A stretch of 64,000 nucleotides of DNA from positions 62,001 to 126,000 of the forward strand of contig NZ_JAHZAX010000009.1 in assembly GCF_019423705.1 (NCBI RefSeq). The letters run 5' to 3'. This document shows, piece after piece, positions 7,354 to 15,159 of this stretch. A model generated the notes under the pieces. It saw only the letters and a program-made list of their open reading frames with translations. It was not told the origin of the DNA and searched no databases. The stretch is from Ruminococcus sp. (GTDB lineage Bacteria > Bacillota > Clostridia > Oscillospirales > Ruminococcaceae). The translations under genes were made by a program, and so were the position numbers. Every line of letters begins with the position of its first letter. The first letter of the stretch is position 1.

Positions 7354-8169
7354 CTAAGCTTCTTCTATCTTTGCTTTTGCGGCAAAAACCTTGCTGTTCA
7401 TTTTGCTGATAGCGTCGATTATTGCAATATGGAAGCTGCCAGAGCCGATGTCGCCAGCTTTTTCGTATGCGAACTCCCCTGCTATGCCCATTGCGGCAAT
7501 GCCTGCTGCGGCGGCTGTGAACATATCCACCCCTGTGCCTGCGAACGAGCCAACAAGGCCTGTGGTCATACAGCCTGTGCCTGTTACCTTTGAAAGGTAT
7601 GGGTGGCCGTTGGATATCCTTGCGACCTTTTTGCCGTCTGTGATAGTATCGACTGCGCCTGTTATTGCGGCAACGCAGTTATACTTTGCGGCGGTCTTTT
7701 TTGCGACTGAAACAGGGTCGTTTCTCTCGTCGGCTTCGGAGGTATCAACGCCCTTTGTGGAGACTTCCAGCCCTGCGAGATACGACATTTCCGAGAGGTT
7801 GCCCCTCAGGATACTGATATCAACATTTTCGAGGATACGCTTTGCTGTTTCGTTTCTGAAATTTGAAGCGCCTGCGCCGACTGGATCGAACACAACGTGG
7901 ATACCAAGCTCATTGGCTTTTTTGCCTGCGGCGACCATTGACTCGACTGTGCGTGCGTTAAGCGTGCCCATATTTATCACGAGGGCTTTTGAGATAGACG
8001 TAATATCGGCTGCTTCTGCGATATCGTCCGCCATGATCGGCGAAGCGCCTACTGCGAGAATACAGTTTGCGACGTCGTTTACTGTGACATAATTTGTTAT
8101 GCAATGGACGAGAGGGCAAAGTTCTCTTACTTTATCTGCGGCATTTGCGCAGCTTTCAACAATGCTCAT
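7354..8169 (-). CDS. thiM: Hydroxyethylthiazole kinase
   Basis: Phosphorylates 4-methyl-5-hydroxyethylthiazole for thiamin salvage. The 271-residue ribokinase-like protein begins with PLVHCITNYVTVNDVAN and has GASPIMADD, VVFDPVGAGASNFR, GNLSEMSYLAG and the catalytic KVTGTGCMTTGLVGSF. Its ATG overlaps the thiW stop by one base (TAATG), indicating translational coupling of transporter and kinase. Together they point to uptake and trapping of thiazole. Confidence 0.97.
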   Translation of the reverse strand: MSIVESCANAADKVRELCPLVHCITNYVTVNDVANCILAVGASPIMADDIAEAADITSISKALVINMGTLNARTVESMVAAGKKANELGIHVVFDPVGAGASNFRNETAKRILENVDISILRGNLSEMSYLAGLEVSTKGVDTSEADERNDPVSVAKKTAAKYNCVAAITGAVDTITDGKKVARISNGHPYLSKVTGTGCMTTGLVGSFAGTGVDMFTAAAAGIAAMGIAGEFAYEKAGDIGSGSFHIAIIDAISKMNSKVFAAKAKIEEA

Positions 8170-8690
8170 TATGCTTTTGCCTCCTTTTGGAAGCCCAAGA
8201 AGCTATCGAATACTTTTGCTTTCTTGAGGGCTGTTACGATAACTATTGCGAGGACTGTTCCGCCTGCGCAGCTTACAAAGAATGGGAAGATATACATTGT
8301 GATGGCTGCGGCCGGTGAGCCAACGAGAAATCTTGCGACAGGATATGCAAGAAGTCCGCCCAAGACTGACGTGCCGAAAAGTTCGCCAACATAAGCGGCT
8401 GGGAGCTTTTTGATATACTTATAAAGCATACCTGCAACGAATGCGCCCACCATTGAGCCGGGGAATGCGAGAAGCGAACCAAGGCCGAGAAGATTTCTGA
8501 GAAGCGCTGCTGTAAAGCCTACGCCCACAGCCCAAGCAGGACCTAAAAATACTGCGCCGATGATGTTTACAAGGTGCTGAACAGGTGCGCACTTAGACGC
8601 TCCGATCGGGAATGAGACCAATGAACCTACTACTGCGACTGCTACCAATACGGCTGCGAAAACCAGCTTGTGAATGTTTGTCTTTTTCAT
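8169..8690 (-). CDS. thiW: ThiW-type energy-coupling factor S component
   Basis: A 173-residue, very hydrophobic protein with about five membrane segments. It resembles ThiW, the predicted thiazole-precursor-binding S component of an ECF transporter. Visible family features are SFPIGASKCAPVQHLVNIIGAV and FPGSMVGAFVAGMLY. The ECF ATPases and T component are not in the window and must be shared from elsewhere. Coupling to thiM supports hydroxyethylthiazole as substrate (inference from family and context). Confidence 0.88.
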   Translation of the reverse strand: MKKTNIHKLVFAAVLVAVAVVGSLVSFPIGASKCAPVQHLVNIIGAVFLGPAWAVGVGFTAALLRNLLGLGSLLAFPGSMVGAFVAGMLYKYIKKLPAAYVGELFGTSVLGGLLAYPVARFLVGSPAAAITMYIFPFFVSCAGGTVLAIVIVTALKKAKVFDSFLGFQKEAKA

Positions 8691-8925
8691 TTTTATTCCT
8701 CCATATCGTATCGCACCGCCGAACGAAAAAGAGTAAAGTTATCCAGCGGCACGCAGACCATAAGCTTATGCTCAAAGCTCATAGTCCGGTGTTAAAATAT
8801 TTTTCGGTCGGCGCTTGATTGCACCCTCTCACCCCGAAACACGGGTTCCCTCGCTGAATACTTTTTGAAAAAGTTCGCAAGACGCTCCTCTTGCACATTA
8901 CATTCTTTTTATATCTGCCTTATGC
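8691..8925 (-). other. Long leader before thiW, no TPP aptamer recognised
   Basis: No gene seen. The minus strand can form GCAAGA/TCTTGC around GGAGCG (8897-8880), an adjacent ACTTTTT/AAAAAGT hairpin, and an ACCCG...CGGGGT hairpin. It lacks the TPP-riboswitch segments CTGAGA and GAACCTGA found at 11358-11446. The AGAGGAGCG...AGTA order vaguely recalls a lysine riboswitch, but not well enough to call it. Confidence 0.4.
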
Positions 8926-8949
8926 AATTGTACGAATTTTCGTACAATT
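8926..8949. promoter_or_regulatory. 24-bp palindrome, possible operator
   Basis: AATTGTACGAA and its exact reverse complement separated by TT. More TGTAC/GTACA half-sites occur within the next 60 bp (8976-8992). This fits a repressor operator upstream of thiW, but the regulator is unknown. Confidence 0.4.
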
Positions 8950-9015
8950 AATAGGCTGACATTCTTTGATATTGCTGTACGTTTTATTGTACAATTACAC
9001 GTTGTATCGTATCAA

Positions 9016-9069
9016 ACGGGCGAACGTAAATTGTTATGAGCCTTGTCGAATAACAATTTTCGCCCCTAC
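9016..9069 (+). repeat. GGGCGAA-type repeat carrying a nested hairpin
   Basis: Outer arms CGGGCGAA/TTCGCCCCTAC. The centre, normally a few bases, is replaced by a 30-bp inverted repeat (AAATTGTTAT ... ATAACAATTTT). The same inner module in inverse orientation is in the repeat at 42519. Confidence 0.8.
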
Positions 9070-9076
9070 AAAATTT

Positions 9077-9103
9077 GTAGGAGACGGCGTCCTCGACGTC
9101 CCA
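9077..9103 (-). repeat. Short palindromic repeat, GGGACG type
   Basis: GTAGGAGACGGCGTC ... GACGTCCCA. One arm carries an A (GGAGACG). It lies 8 bp from the preceding repeat, between thiW and thiC. Confidence 0.8.
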
Positions 9104-9139
9104 TTTGTCGTTTTTTACAATGACTTATGTTTCAGACAA

Positions 9140-10453
9140 TTACTTTTCTGAGCAGAACTTAACTTCCTTGCCTTCGAGTATCATATTTGTTGTTCTTACG
9201 GCGCACATTTTGCCGCACATTGAACAGGTATGTCTGTCGGCAGGCGGGGTCTGCTCGAAAAATCTTCTTGCTTTTTCGCCGTCGATAGCGATATCGAACA
9301 TTTCGTCCCAATCCATTTTGTGACGGGCTGCTGCCATTTTATCGTCGATATCTCTTGCGCCCTTTATGCCCTTTGCGATATCTGCGGCGTGGGCTGCGAT
9401 CTTGCTGGCGATTATACCCTCCTTAACGTCGTCAACATCCGGAAGTCTAAGGTGCTCGGCTGGAGTTACATAGCAGAGGAAGTCTGCGCCGTTTGCTGCG
9501 GCGATAGCTCCGCCGATGGCTGATGTGATATGGTCATAACCAGGTGCGATATCTGTTACCAGAGGTCCGAGGACATAGAACGGTGCGCCGTGGCAGATCT
9601 TCTTTTCCATTATCATATTTGCGGCGATCTCGTTCATTGCCATATGGCCTGGGCCTTCCACCATAACCTGAACGTCCTTTTCCCAAGCCCTCTTTGTGAG
9701 GTTGCCCAGCTCGATAAGCTCTGATATCTGTGCGGCGTCAGAGGCGTCGGCGAGACATCCCGGACGGAGTGCGTCACCGAGGGAGATCGTTACGTCATAC
9801 TCTCTGAGGATCTCGAGGACTTCGTCGTAATACTCAAAGAATGGGTTCTCATTGCCTGTCATCATCATCCAAGCGAAAAGAAGTGAGCCGCCACGGGAGA
9901 CGATATTCATTTTTCTGCCTTCACGTCTGAAAGCTTCAACGGCACGTCTGTTGATACCGGCGTGGATAGTCATAAAGTCTACGCCCTCTTCTGCGTGGGC
10001 TCTTACGACCTTGAGAAAATCCTGTGCGGAGATCTCGAGAAGGTCTTTATCAAGATAGCCGATCGCATCATACATTGGAACTGTGCCGATCATTGCAGGG
10101 GACTTTGCGATAAGTTCTTTTCTGAAAGTATTGGTCTTGCCGTAATTGGAAAGATCCATAATAGCTTCTGCGCCGAACTTTATTGCCATATCGACTTTCT
10201 GCATTTCGATATCGTAATTTTTAGCGTCTCCAGAGATACCGAGGTTTACGTTTATCTTGGTCTTGAGGCCTTTACCGATACCCTCGGCGGAAAGTGCGGT
10301 ATGGTTTACGTTTGCAGGGATAGCGATCTGACCTGCGGCAACGAGCTCCATAAGCTCACTTACGTCCATATTTTCCTTTTTAGCGACGGTCTCCATTTCA
10401 GGAGTTACAATGCCTTTTTTAGCGGCTTCCATCTGAGTTTTATAATTTCTCAT
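9140..10453 (-). CDS. thiC: Phosphomethylpyrimidine synthase
   Basis: Radical SAM enzyme that rearranges aminoimidazole ribotide to hydroxymethylpyrimidine phosphate. The 437-residue protein has INVNLGISGD, EAIMDLSNYG, SRGGSLLFAWMM, SLGDALRPGC, QVMVEGPGHMAMNEI and a C-terminal cysteine motif CSMCGKMC for the iron-sulfur cluster, read here as CxxCxxxC. Length suits the short clostridial form rather than the roughly 600-residue proteobacterial one. Its start overlaps the thiD stop by four bases (ATGA), so the two are translated together under the TPP leader. Confidence 0.97.
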   Translation of the reverse strand: MRNYKTQMEAAKKGIVTPEMETVAKKENMDVSELMELVAAGQIAIPANVNHTALSAEGIGKGLKTKINVNLGISGDAKNYDIEMQKVDMAIKFGAEAIMDLSNYGKTNTFRKELIAKSPAMIGTVPMYDAIGYLDKDLLEISAQDFLKVVRAHAEEGVDFMTIHAGINRRAVEAFRREGRKMNIVSRGGSLLFAWMMMTGNENPFFEYYDEVLEILREYDVTISLGDALRPGCLADASDAAQISELIELGNLTKRAWEKDVQVMVEGPGHMAMNEIAANMIMEKKICHGAPFYVLGPLVTDIAPGYDHITSAIGGAIAAANGADFLCYVTPAEHLRLPDVDDVKEGIIASKIAAHAADIAKGIKGARDIDDKMAAARHKMDWDEMFDIAIDGEKARRFFEQTPPADRHTCSMCGKMCAVRTTNMILEGKEVKFCSEK

Positions 10454-11262
10454 ATTTGATTTCCTTTCATAGCTTTCATAGCATAATAATCATAGAAATG
10501 ATTTACGGGGCTGTGCCCTTTTCCGACTGTGAATGATCTTTCTATGGCTTCTGTGATATAGTCCTTTGCAGACCTCACGGCGGTGAGCATATCCATTCCG
10601 TTGGCGAGGTTTGCGGTTATGGCAGAGGAAAGCGTACAGCCTGTTCCGTGGGTGTTCGGTGAATCCACACGTTTGCTTGAAAGCTTATGGGAGCCTGTTT
10701 CGGTGTACAGGATATCAACGGCGTCGCCTGTTAAGTGGCCGCCTTTGACGAGGACGTTTTTCACGCCCATATCCATTATAAGCTTTGCGGCTGTTTCCAT
10801 ATCCTGCTCGTTATGTATCTCCACCCCTGCGATAGCTTCCGCTTCGGGGATATTGGGTGTGAGCAGGTCGATCATAGGAAAGAGCTTTTCCTTCATCGTG
10901 GTGACTGTTCCGCCCTCTGAAAGAGCGTCGCCGCTGGTGGCTACCATAACTGGGTCGCAGACTATTATCTTTGGTCTATACTGACAAAGTTTATCTGCAA
11001 CGGCGGAGATTATCTCGGCTGTGGGCAGCATACCAAGCTTTACGGCGTCAACTTCGATATCTTCAAAGACGGCGTCTATCTGCTTTTTTATCTCCTCTGT
11101 GGGGACGTTGAAAACGGACAGCACTCTTGTGGTGTTTTCAGCCACGACTGATGTTATAACGCTCATTCCGAAGGTGCGGTTGGCGGAAAAGGCTTTAAGA
11201 TCGGCCTGTATCCCTGCGCCGCCCGAACAGTCTGAGCCTGCGATAGAAAGACATTTTTTCAT
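10450..11262 (-). CDS. thiD: Hydroxymethylpyrimidine/phosphomethylpyrimidine kinase
   Basis: Phosphorylates HMP and HMP-P to the pyrophosphate used by ThiE. The 270-residue ribokinase-fold protein starts LSIAGSDCSGGAGIQADLK and has DPVMVATSGD, LTPNIPEAEAI, VLVKGGHL and the catalytic THGTGCTLSSAI. It is first in the thiD-thiC unit and lies directly behind the TPP riboswitch and its terminator, so its expression should fall when thiamin pyrophosphate is plentiful. Confidence 0.97.
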   Translation of the reverse strand: MKKCLSIAGSDCSGGAGIQADLKAFSANRTFGMSVITSVVAENTTRVLSVFNVPTEEIKKQIDAVFEDIEVDAVKLGMLPTAEIISAVADKLCQYRPKIIVCDPVMVATSGDALSEGGTVTTMKEKLFPMIDLLTPNIPEAEAIAGVEIHNEQDMETAAKLIMDMGVKNVLVKGGHLTGDAVDILYTETGSHKLSSKRVDSPNTHGTGCTLSSAITANLANGMDMLTAVRSAKDYITEAIERSFTVGKGHSPVNHFYDYYAMKAMKGNQI

Positions 11263-11305
11263 AGAAATATCCTTTCAGCTTTCGGCAGGGAAACACAAAA
11301 AGGCA

Positions 11306-11338
11306 CAAAAAATACCCCCTGTTTATGCAGGAGGTATC
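11306..11338 (-). terminator. Attenuator terminator of the TPP riboswitch
   Basis: On the minus strand, ATACCTCCTG ... CAGGGGGTAT followed by T6, placed between the aptamer and thiD. Confidence 0.88.
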
Positions 11339-11357
11339 AGAGATAACTTGTCTTTTT

Positions 11358-11446
11358 GCTTCCTACAATGGTATTGACCAACAGGTTCTAAGGGTCAGGT
11401 TCTACCTTCTCAACCAAGCCTTGCGGCTTTAGTCCCCCTGCAAACT
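11358..11446 (-). promoter_or_regulatory. TPP riboswitch (THI element)
   Basis: The minus strand contains the hallmark segments in order: a GGGGGACT helix strand, GGTTGAGAAGG (CUGAGA-type loop), ACCCTTAGAACCTGTT and TACCATTGTAGGAAGC. A terminator follows, implying transcription attenuation of thiD-thiC by thiamin pyrophosphate. Confidence 0.95.
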
Positions 11447-11507
11447 TGATATTCGATTACATTTGCTTATGTGCAAATTTTGCAGCACTCATTCTTGCTG
11501 CAATTTC

Positions 11508-11536
11508 ATTATAGCACCGCACTTCTGTATTGTCAA
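11508..11536 (-). promoter_or_regulatory. Promoter of the TPP-controlled thiD-thiC unit
   Basis: On the minus strand: TTGACA (11536-11531), 17-bp spacer, TATAAT (11513-11508). Confidence 0.9.
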
Positions 11537-11664
11537 GCAAATTTCTTTTAATTTGGCGTGTATGCGAAATTAAGAGAAGTTTATCACGGGATATACACAA
11601 TTATGTTTTATAATATGGTATAATATAAAAATATAAAATAAAGAATTTAGCAAAGGGTGTTTTT

Positions 11665-12567
11665 ATGTTCGGGTATGTCCGTCCTTTCAAGCCTTATATG
11701 AGAATGTTTGAATATGATATTTACAAGGCTGTTTACTGCGGACTGTGCAAGGATATGGGCAGGCGGTTCGGATTTGTGACACGGTTCACGCTGAGCTATG
11801 ATTTTGCTTTTTTATCGCTTATGGACTTATCCGTGCGAGGTGAAAAGCTTGACGCTGAGAGACAGCGCTGCATTGCTCACCCTTTCAAAAAAACGATGTG
11901 CGCAAAATGCACCTGCGATCTGAGATACGCTTCTTCATCGGCTGTGATACTTACTTATCACAAGCTGAGGGACGATATTTCCGACAAGGGCTTTGGCGGA
12001 AAGGCTTTGGCGATTATGCTGCTGCCCTTTTTCAATAAGCCTTACAAGGTCGCTTGTGGTGATTATCCTAAGCTTGCGCCGAAGATCGAAGAGGCTATGA
12101 GACTTCAAACAAGGGTCGAGGGCGAAAAGACTGTGGGGATAGATATGGCTTGCGAGCCGACGGCGCAGATGATGACGGCAATATGCGGCGACCTTTGCGG
12201 CGATGATGATGAGCGGCGGTCTTTATTGGAGCGGTTCGGGTATCTGCTGGGGCGGTTTATTTACATTTGCGACGCATTGGACGATCTCGAAGATGATTAC
12301 AAAGAAGGGGGATACAATCCCCTGCTTTTGAAATTTCCCATTGATGAGGGGCTGGACGAGATACCCCGAGAGGATATGGAAAAGATACACGCTTACACGG
12401 ACGACAGCATTAATTTTACGCTGGGAGAGCTTGCGGAGGTTTACGTCAAGCTTGACTTGAAAAGATATCGTGATATACTTGACAACATTGTATATCTTGG
12501 GCTGAAAAACGTGTATAATATGATTAAGAGCGGAAAGTTCCGCAAAAAAGAAGAGAGAGGAAAGTAA
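11665..12567 (+). CDS. DUF5685-like protein with aspartate-rich motif
   Basis: A 300-residue soluble protein whose start MFGYVRPFKPYMRMFEYDIYK and following YCGLCKDMGRRFG resemble the uncharacterised DUF5685 family (recognised from memory). A CAKCTC segment near residue 78 adds a possible metal site. Near residues 210-225, ICDALDDLEDD followed by YKEGGYNPL looks like the aspartate-rich helix of the trans-isoprenyl synthase fold, which binds magnesium-diphosphate. A prenyl-type activity is inference only. AAAGGGTG precedes the ATG. The J-domain gene starts 6 bp after its stop, so the two form one unit. Confidence 0.8.
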   Translation: MFGYVRPFKPYMRMFEYDIYKAVYCGLCKDMGRRFGFVTRFTLSYDFAFLSLMDLSVRGEKLDAERQRCIAHPFKKTMCAKCTCDLRYASSSAVILTYHKLRDDISDKGFGGKALAIMLLPFFNKPYKVACGDYPKLAPKIEEAMRLQTRVEGEKTVGIDMACEPTAQMMTAICGDLCGDDDERRSLLERFGYLLGRFIYICDALDDLEDDYKEGGYNPLLLKFPIDEGLDEIPREDMEKIHAYTDDSINFTLGELAEVYVKLDLKRYRDILDNIVYLGLKNVYNMIKSGKFRKKEERGK

Positions 12568-12572
12568 AGTTT

Positions 12573-13187
12573 ATGAACGGTAAAGACCCATACAAGGTTT
12601 TAGGCGTTTCGCCAACGGCTTCTGACGCTGAGATCAAGGCGGCCTACAAGGAGCTTGTAAAAAAATATCACCCTGACCAATATCAGGACAACCCTTTGGC
12701 GGACGTTGCGGCGGAGAAAATGGCTGAGATAAACGCCGCTTACGACGAGATTATGACGGGCAGGCGAAACGGCGGATATTCGGGCGGAAGCTCTTACGGC
12801 GCAGGTTCCCAGGGATTTGATCCAAACTATGTGAGAAGCCTTATACAATCGGGCAGCATTACGGCGGCAGATCAGCTTCTTGACAATGTTTCGATGGATA
12901 TGAGAAACGGCGAATGGTATTTTCTCAAAGGCTCGGTATGTTACAAGAGGGGCTGGCTCAACGAGGCTTACAATCATTTTTCAAGGGCTGTTCAGCTTGA
13001 ACCGGGCAACGCTGAATACTCGGCGGCTTTGGCGCAGATGAACAGGCAGAGAAGCGGATATATGAACGGCAATCCTACTCAGGGGTATTCTACGGGAGCG
13101 ATGAGCGGCCCTGACTGCTGCACTTCTCTTTGCTGCGCTGACTGCTGCTGTGAAATGATGGGCGGAGACCTTATACCTTGCTGCTAG
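12573..13187 (+). CDS. J-domain protein with TPR-like part and cysteine-rich tail
   Basis: A 204-residue DnaJ-like co-chaperone. The N-terminal J domain (about residues 4-66) carries YKELVKKYHPDQY with the HPD tripeptide that stimulates Hsp70. A Gly/Ser linker follows, then about 70 residues of helical TPR-like repeat (WYFLKGSVCYKRGWLNEAYNHFSRAVQL). The end is cysteine-rich (CCTSLCCADCCCEMM ... CC), perhaps a lipid or metal attachment site. It is not a full DnaJ, lacking the zinc-finger and substrate domains. Close linkage suggests it serves the preceding DUF5685 protein. Confidence 0.88.
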   Translation: MNGKDPYKVLGVSPTASDAEIKAAYKELVKKYHPDQYQDNPLADVAAEKMAEINAAYDEIMTGRRNGGYSGGSSYGAGSQGFDPNYVRSLIQSGSITAADQLLDNVSMDMRNGEWYFLKGSVCYKRGWLNEAYNHFSRAVQLEPGNAEYSAALAQMNRQRSGYMNGNPTQGYSTGAMSGPDCCTSLCCADCCCEMMGGDLIPCC

Positions 13188-13206
13188 ATACGGGAATGAT
13201 GAAGTT

Positions 13207-13749
13207 ATGAGAGACAAAAAGGCATTCCGTGTGGCGCTGGGGGGGATATGCTCGGCGATATGCTTGCTTGCGATGTTTTGCAGCGGTTTTCTGCCGATGC
13301 TCAGCTATGCGATACCGACATTTGCTGGCTTTATAATGGTCGTGATGATCGTTGAGGTGAACAAGAGCTGGGCATTTGCGACATACTGTGCGGTGAGCCT
13401 GCTGTGCATTTTCACGACGCCGAATTACGAGGCTTCCCTGCTGTTCATACTATTTATGGGATATTACCCCATACTGAAATTTTATCTCGATCAAAAGCCG
13501 AACAAGCTTATGGTATGGGTGATAAAATTTGCGGTATTCAATGCTGCGATCGTGATATTCTTTTTAGCGTTCCAATTTATTTTCACCTCGGTGGATATGC
13601 TTGAGGGAATGGAGATGTTCGGGCGTTACGCTGTGCTTGTATTATGGGCGATGGCGAACGTATTCTTTTTGGTATATGAATATGCGCTTACGCAGCTTAC
13701 TGATATGTACATAAACTGGTTTAGAAAAAAGATACTTAGGCGGAAATAG
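13207..13749 (+). CDS. Multi-pass membrane protein of unknown function
   Basis: A 180-residue protein with about five hydrophobic segments and a basic C-terminus (WFRKKILRRK). The layout of short loops and small-residue-rich helices resembles small substrate-binding membrane proteins such as ECF S components, but no diagnostic motif is seen. It starts 20 bp after the J-domain gene and is probably in the same transcript. Function unknown. Confidence 0.7.
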   Translation: MRDKKAFRVALGGICSAICLLAMFCSGFLPMLSYAIPTFAGFIMVVMIVEVNKSWAFATYCAVSLLCIFTTPNYEASLLFILFMGYYPILKFYLDQKPNKLMVWVIKFAVFNAAIVIFFLAFQFIFTSVDMLEGMEMFGRYAVLVLWAMANVFFLVYEYALTQLTDMYINWFRKKILRRK

Positions 13750-13791
13750 AAAAACAGACAACAAAACAAAAACAACAAAAGGGTGAGCCGT

Positions 13792-14559
13792 ATGATGGAC
13801 GAACAAAAGAAAGAAAAAACATTAGACGAAAAAGAGAAAGAGATATTAGACGAGGCAACTATTCAGACGCAGAGGCACAAAAAGAAGATACAGATAATAA
13901 GTCTATCGGCGATAATTGCGGTGATACTTATTGCGACTGTGGCGTGCATACCGCTTATAAAGGCGCTTTACAGCGACAACGGAATGGCGGCTTTGGAGCA
14001 GAAGCTTGACAATTACAGCGGTTTTGTGGGAGTTTTGATATTCACCTTCATACAGGCTTTGCAAGTTGTCATTGCGGTGATACCGCCGATACAGGTGGTT
14101 GGCGGAGTGTTGTTCGGCTGGTTCTGGGGTGGGTTATTATCATTCCTTGGAACGCTCCTTGGAACGATGGCGATATTTGCACTTGTGAAGAAATTCGGTC
14201 GGCCAATAGTTGAGGCCTTTGTTGACGAGAAGCAGCTGAAAAAGTTCAAATTTTTGCAGGATGAGAAGAAGCTGACGGTGATACTGATAATTCTTTATCT
14301 TATCCCGGGCATACCGAAAGATGTTATATCATACATTGTGCCGCTGACGCCGATCAGCAAGCGTGATTTCTTTTACTACGTTATGCCTTGCCGTCTGCCA
14401 GCGATAATGCTTTCGACGATACTTGGCAGCAATGTTAAGAGCGGAAACTTCACCATAGCGCTTGTTGTGCTTGGCATTGCCATTGTACTTGGCATTATCG
14501 GTTATTTATTCAAAGATGTTATTTTGAATAAAATGAAGCAACACAAGAAGTCCAAATAG
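13792..14559 (+). CDS. TVP38/TMEM64 (DedA-like) membrane protein
   Basis: A 255-residue protein with a charged, helical N-terminus (KKEKTLDEKEKEILDEAT), one membrane segment near residues 38-58, then the VTT domain: IPPIQVVGGVLFGWFWGG, a re-entrant segment, and the YLIPGIPKDVISYIVPLT motif. Relatives are implicated in lipid scrambling or membrane homeostasis. ATG 13792 is preferred over the upstream GTG (13783) because the GTG overlaps the AAAGGGTGA ribosome site. It is the last gene of the four-gene plus-strand run. Confidence 0.85.
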   Translation: MMDEQKKEKTLDEKEKEILDEATIQTQRHKKKIQIISLSAIIAVILIATVACIPLIKALYSDNGMAALEQKLDNYSGFVGVLIFTFIQALQVVIAVIPPIQVVGGVLFGWFWGGLLSFLGTLLGTMAIFALVKKFGRPIVEAFVDEKQLKKFKFLQDEKKLTVILIILYLIPGIPKDVISYIVPLTPISKRDFFYYVMPCRLPAIMLSTILGSNVKSGNFTIALVVLGIAIVLGIIGYLFKDVILNKMKQHKKSK

Positions 14560-14608
14560 GCATTAATGCACAAAGTTGGCTTTTCGAGAAAAAAATTATA
14601 AAAAGTGC

Positions 14609-14637
14609 TTGACAAAGGGTGTTTGGTGTGCTATAAT
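14609..14637 (+). promoter_or_regulatory. Promoter of the tRNA Gly-Arg-His cluster
   Basis: TTGACA (14609-14614), 17-bp spacer, TATAAT (14632-14637), 54 bp before the first tRNA. Confidence 0.93.
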
Positions 14638-14690
14638 TAATATCGTTGATTGAGCGGTACACAAAACAAACACCTCAGTCAAGCGGGTAT

Positions 14691-14764
14691 GCGGGTGTAG
14701 TTCAGTGGTAGAACTCCAGCCTTCCAAGCTGGTCATGTGGGTTCGATTCCCATCACCCGCTCCA
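14691..14764 (+). tRNA. tRNA-Gly (TCC)
   Basis: Acceptor GCGGGTG/CACCCGC, anticodon loop CTTCCAA (TCC), T-loop TTCGATT, encoded CCA end. It is 74 nt long with all four stems pairing. Confidence 0.97.
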
Positions 14765-14813
14765 ATATATCTTAGATCCTTATCCAAATTTAAGGTATTG
14801 ATGAGTACAGTAT

Positions 14814-14890
14814 GCGTCATTAGCTCAGTTGGATAGAGCAACCGCCTTCTAAGCGGTAGGTCACTGGTTCGAATCCAGTATGGCGTACCA
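14814..14890 (+). tRNA. tRNA-Arg (TCT)
   Basis: Acceptor GCGTCAT/ATGGCGT with two G-T pairs, anticodon stem ACCGC/GCGGT around CTTCTAA (TCT), T-loop TTCGAAT, encoded CCA. 77 nt. Confidence 0.96.
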
Positions 14891-14945
14891 TTTAACTCGT
14901 TACAGGCTTTCGTCTGCTGCGAGTATTCTTTTCTAAATAGGATAT

Positions 14946-15024
14946 GGTGGGTATAGCGTAGCTGGCCTAACGCGTCAGTTTGTGGCACTGAAGACCGTGA
15001 GTTCGAATCTCACTACCCACCCCA
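14946..15024 (+). tRNA. tRNA-His (GTG)
   Basis: Acceptor GTGGGTA/TACCCAC plus the extra G at position -1 opposite C, typical of tRNA-His. Anticodon GTG in loop TTGTGGC, T-loop TTCGAAT, encoded CCA. Confidence 0.96.
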
Positions 15025-15027
15025 CCG

Positions 15028-15062
15028 AATACGTTCTGCTTTTTGCAGGACGTATTTTTTTG
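15028..15062 (+). terminator. Terminator of the tRNA cluster
   Basis: AATACGTTCTGC / GCAGGACGTATT hairpin followed by T7. Confidence 0.9.
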
Positions 15063-15106
15063 CTTACTTGGATTTTCAAAACGTTGCTCGTTTTTATCTT
15101 CTTACA

Positions 15107-15143
15107 GAAAAAGAGCAACAGAAATCTCTTCCTGCTGCTCTTA
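15107..15143 (-). terminator. Terminator of the leucine-rich repeat gene
   Basis: On the minus strand, AAGAGCAGCAG ... CTGTTGCTCTT followed by TTTC, 17 bp after the stop codon. Confidence 0.75.
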
Positions 15144-15159
15144 TCCAGAGGTTATATTT

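Noticed and set aside
7391..8092. 233-codon plus-strand open frame opposite thiM
   Set aside because: Shadow of a well-supported thiM gene; the composition is typical of an antisense frame and there is no ribosome site.
8815..8900. Lysine riboswitch upstream of thiW
   Set aside because: AGAGGAGCG and AGTA occur in the right order, but the remaining conserved core is not matched well enough.
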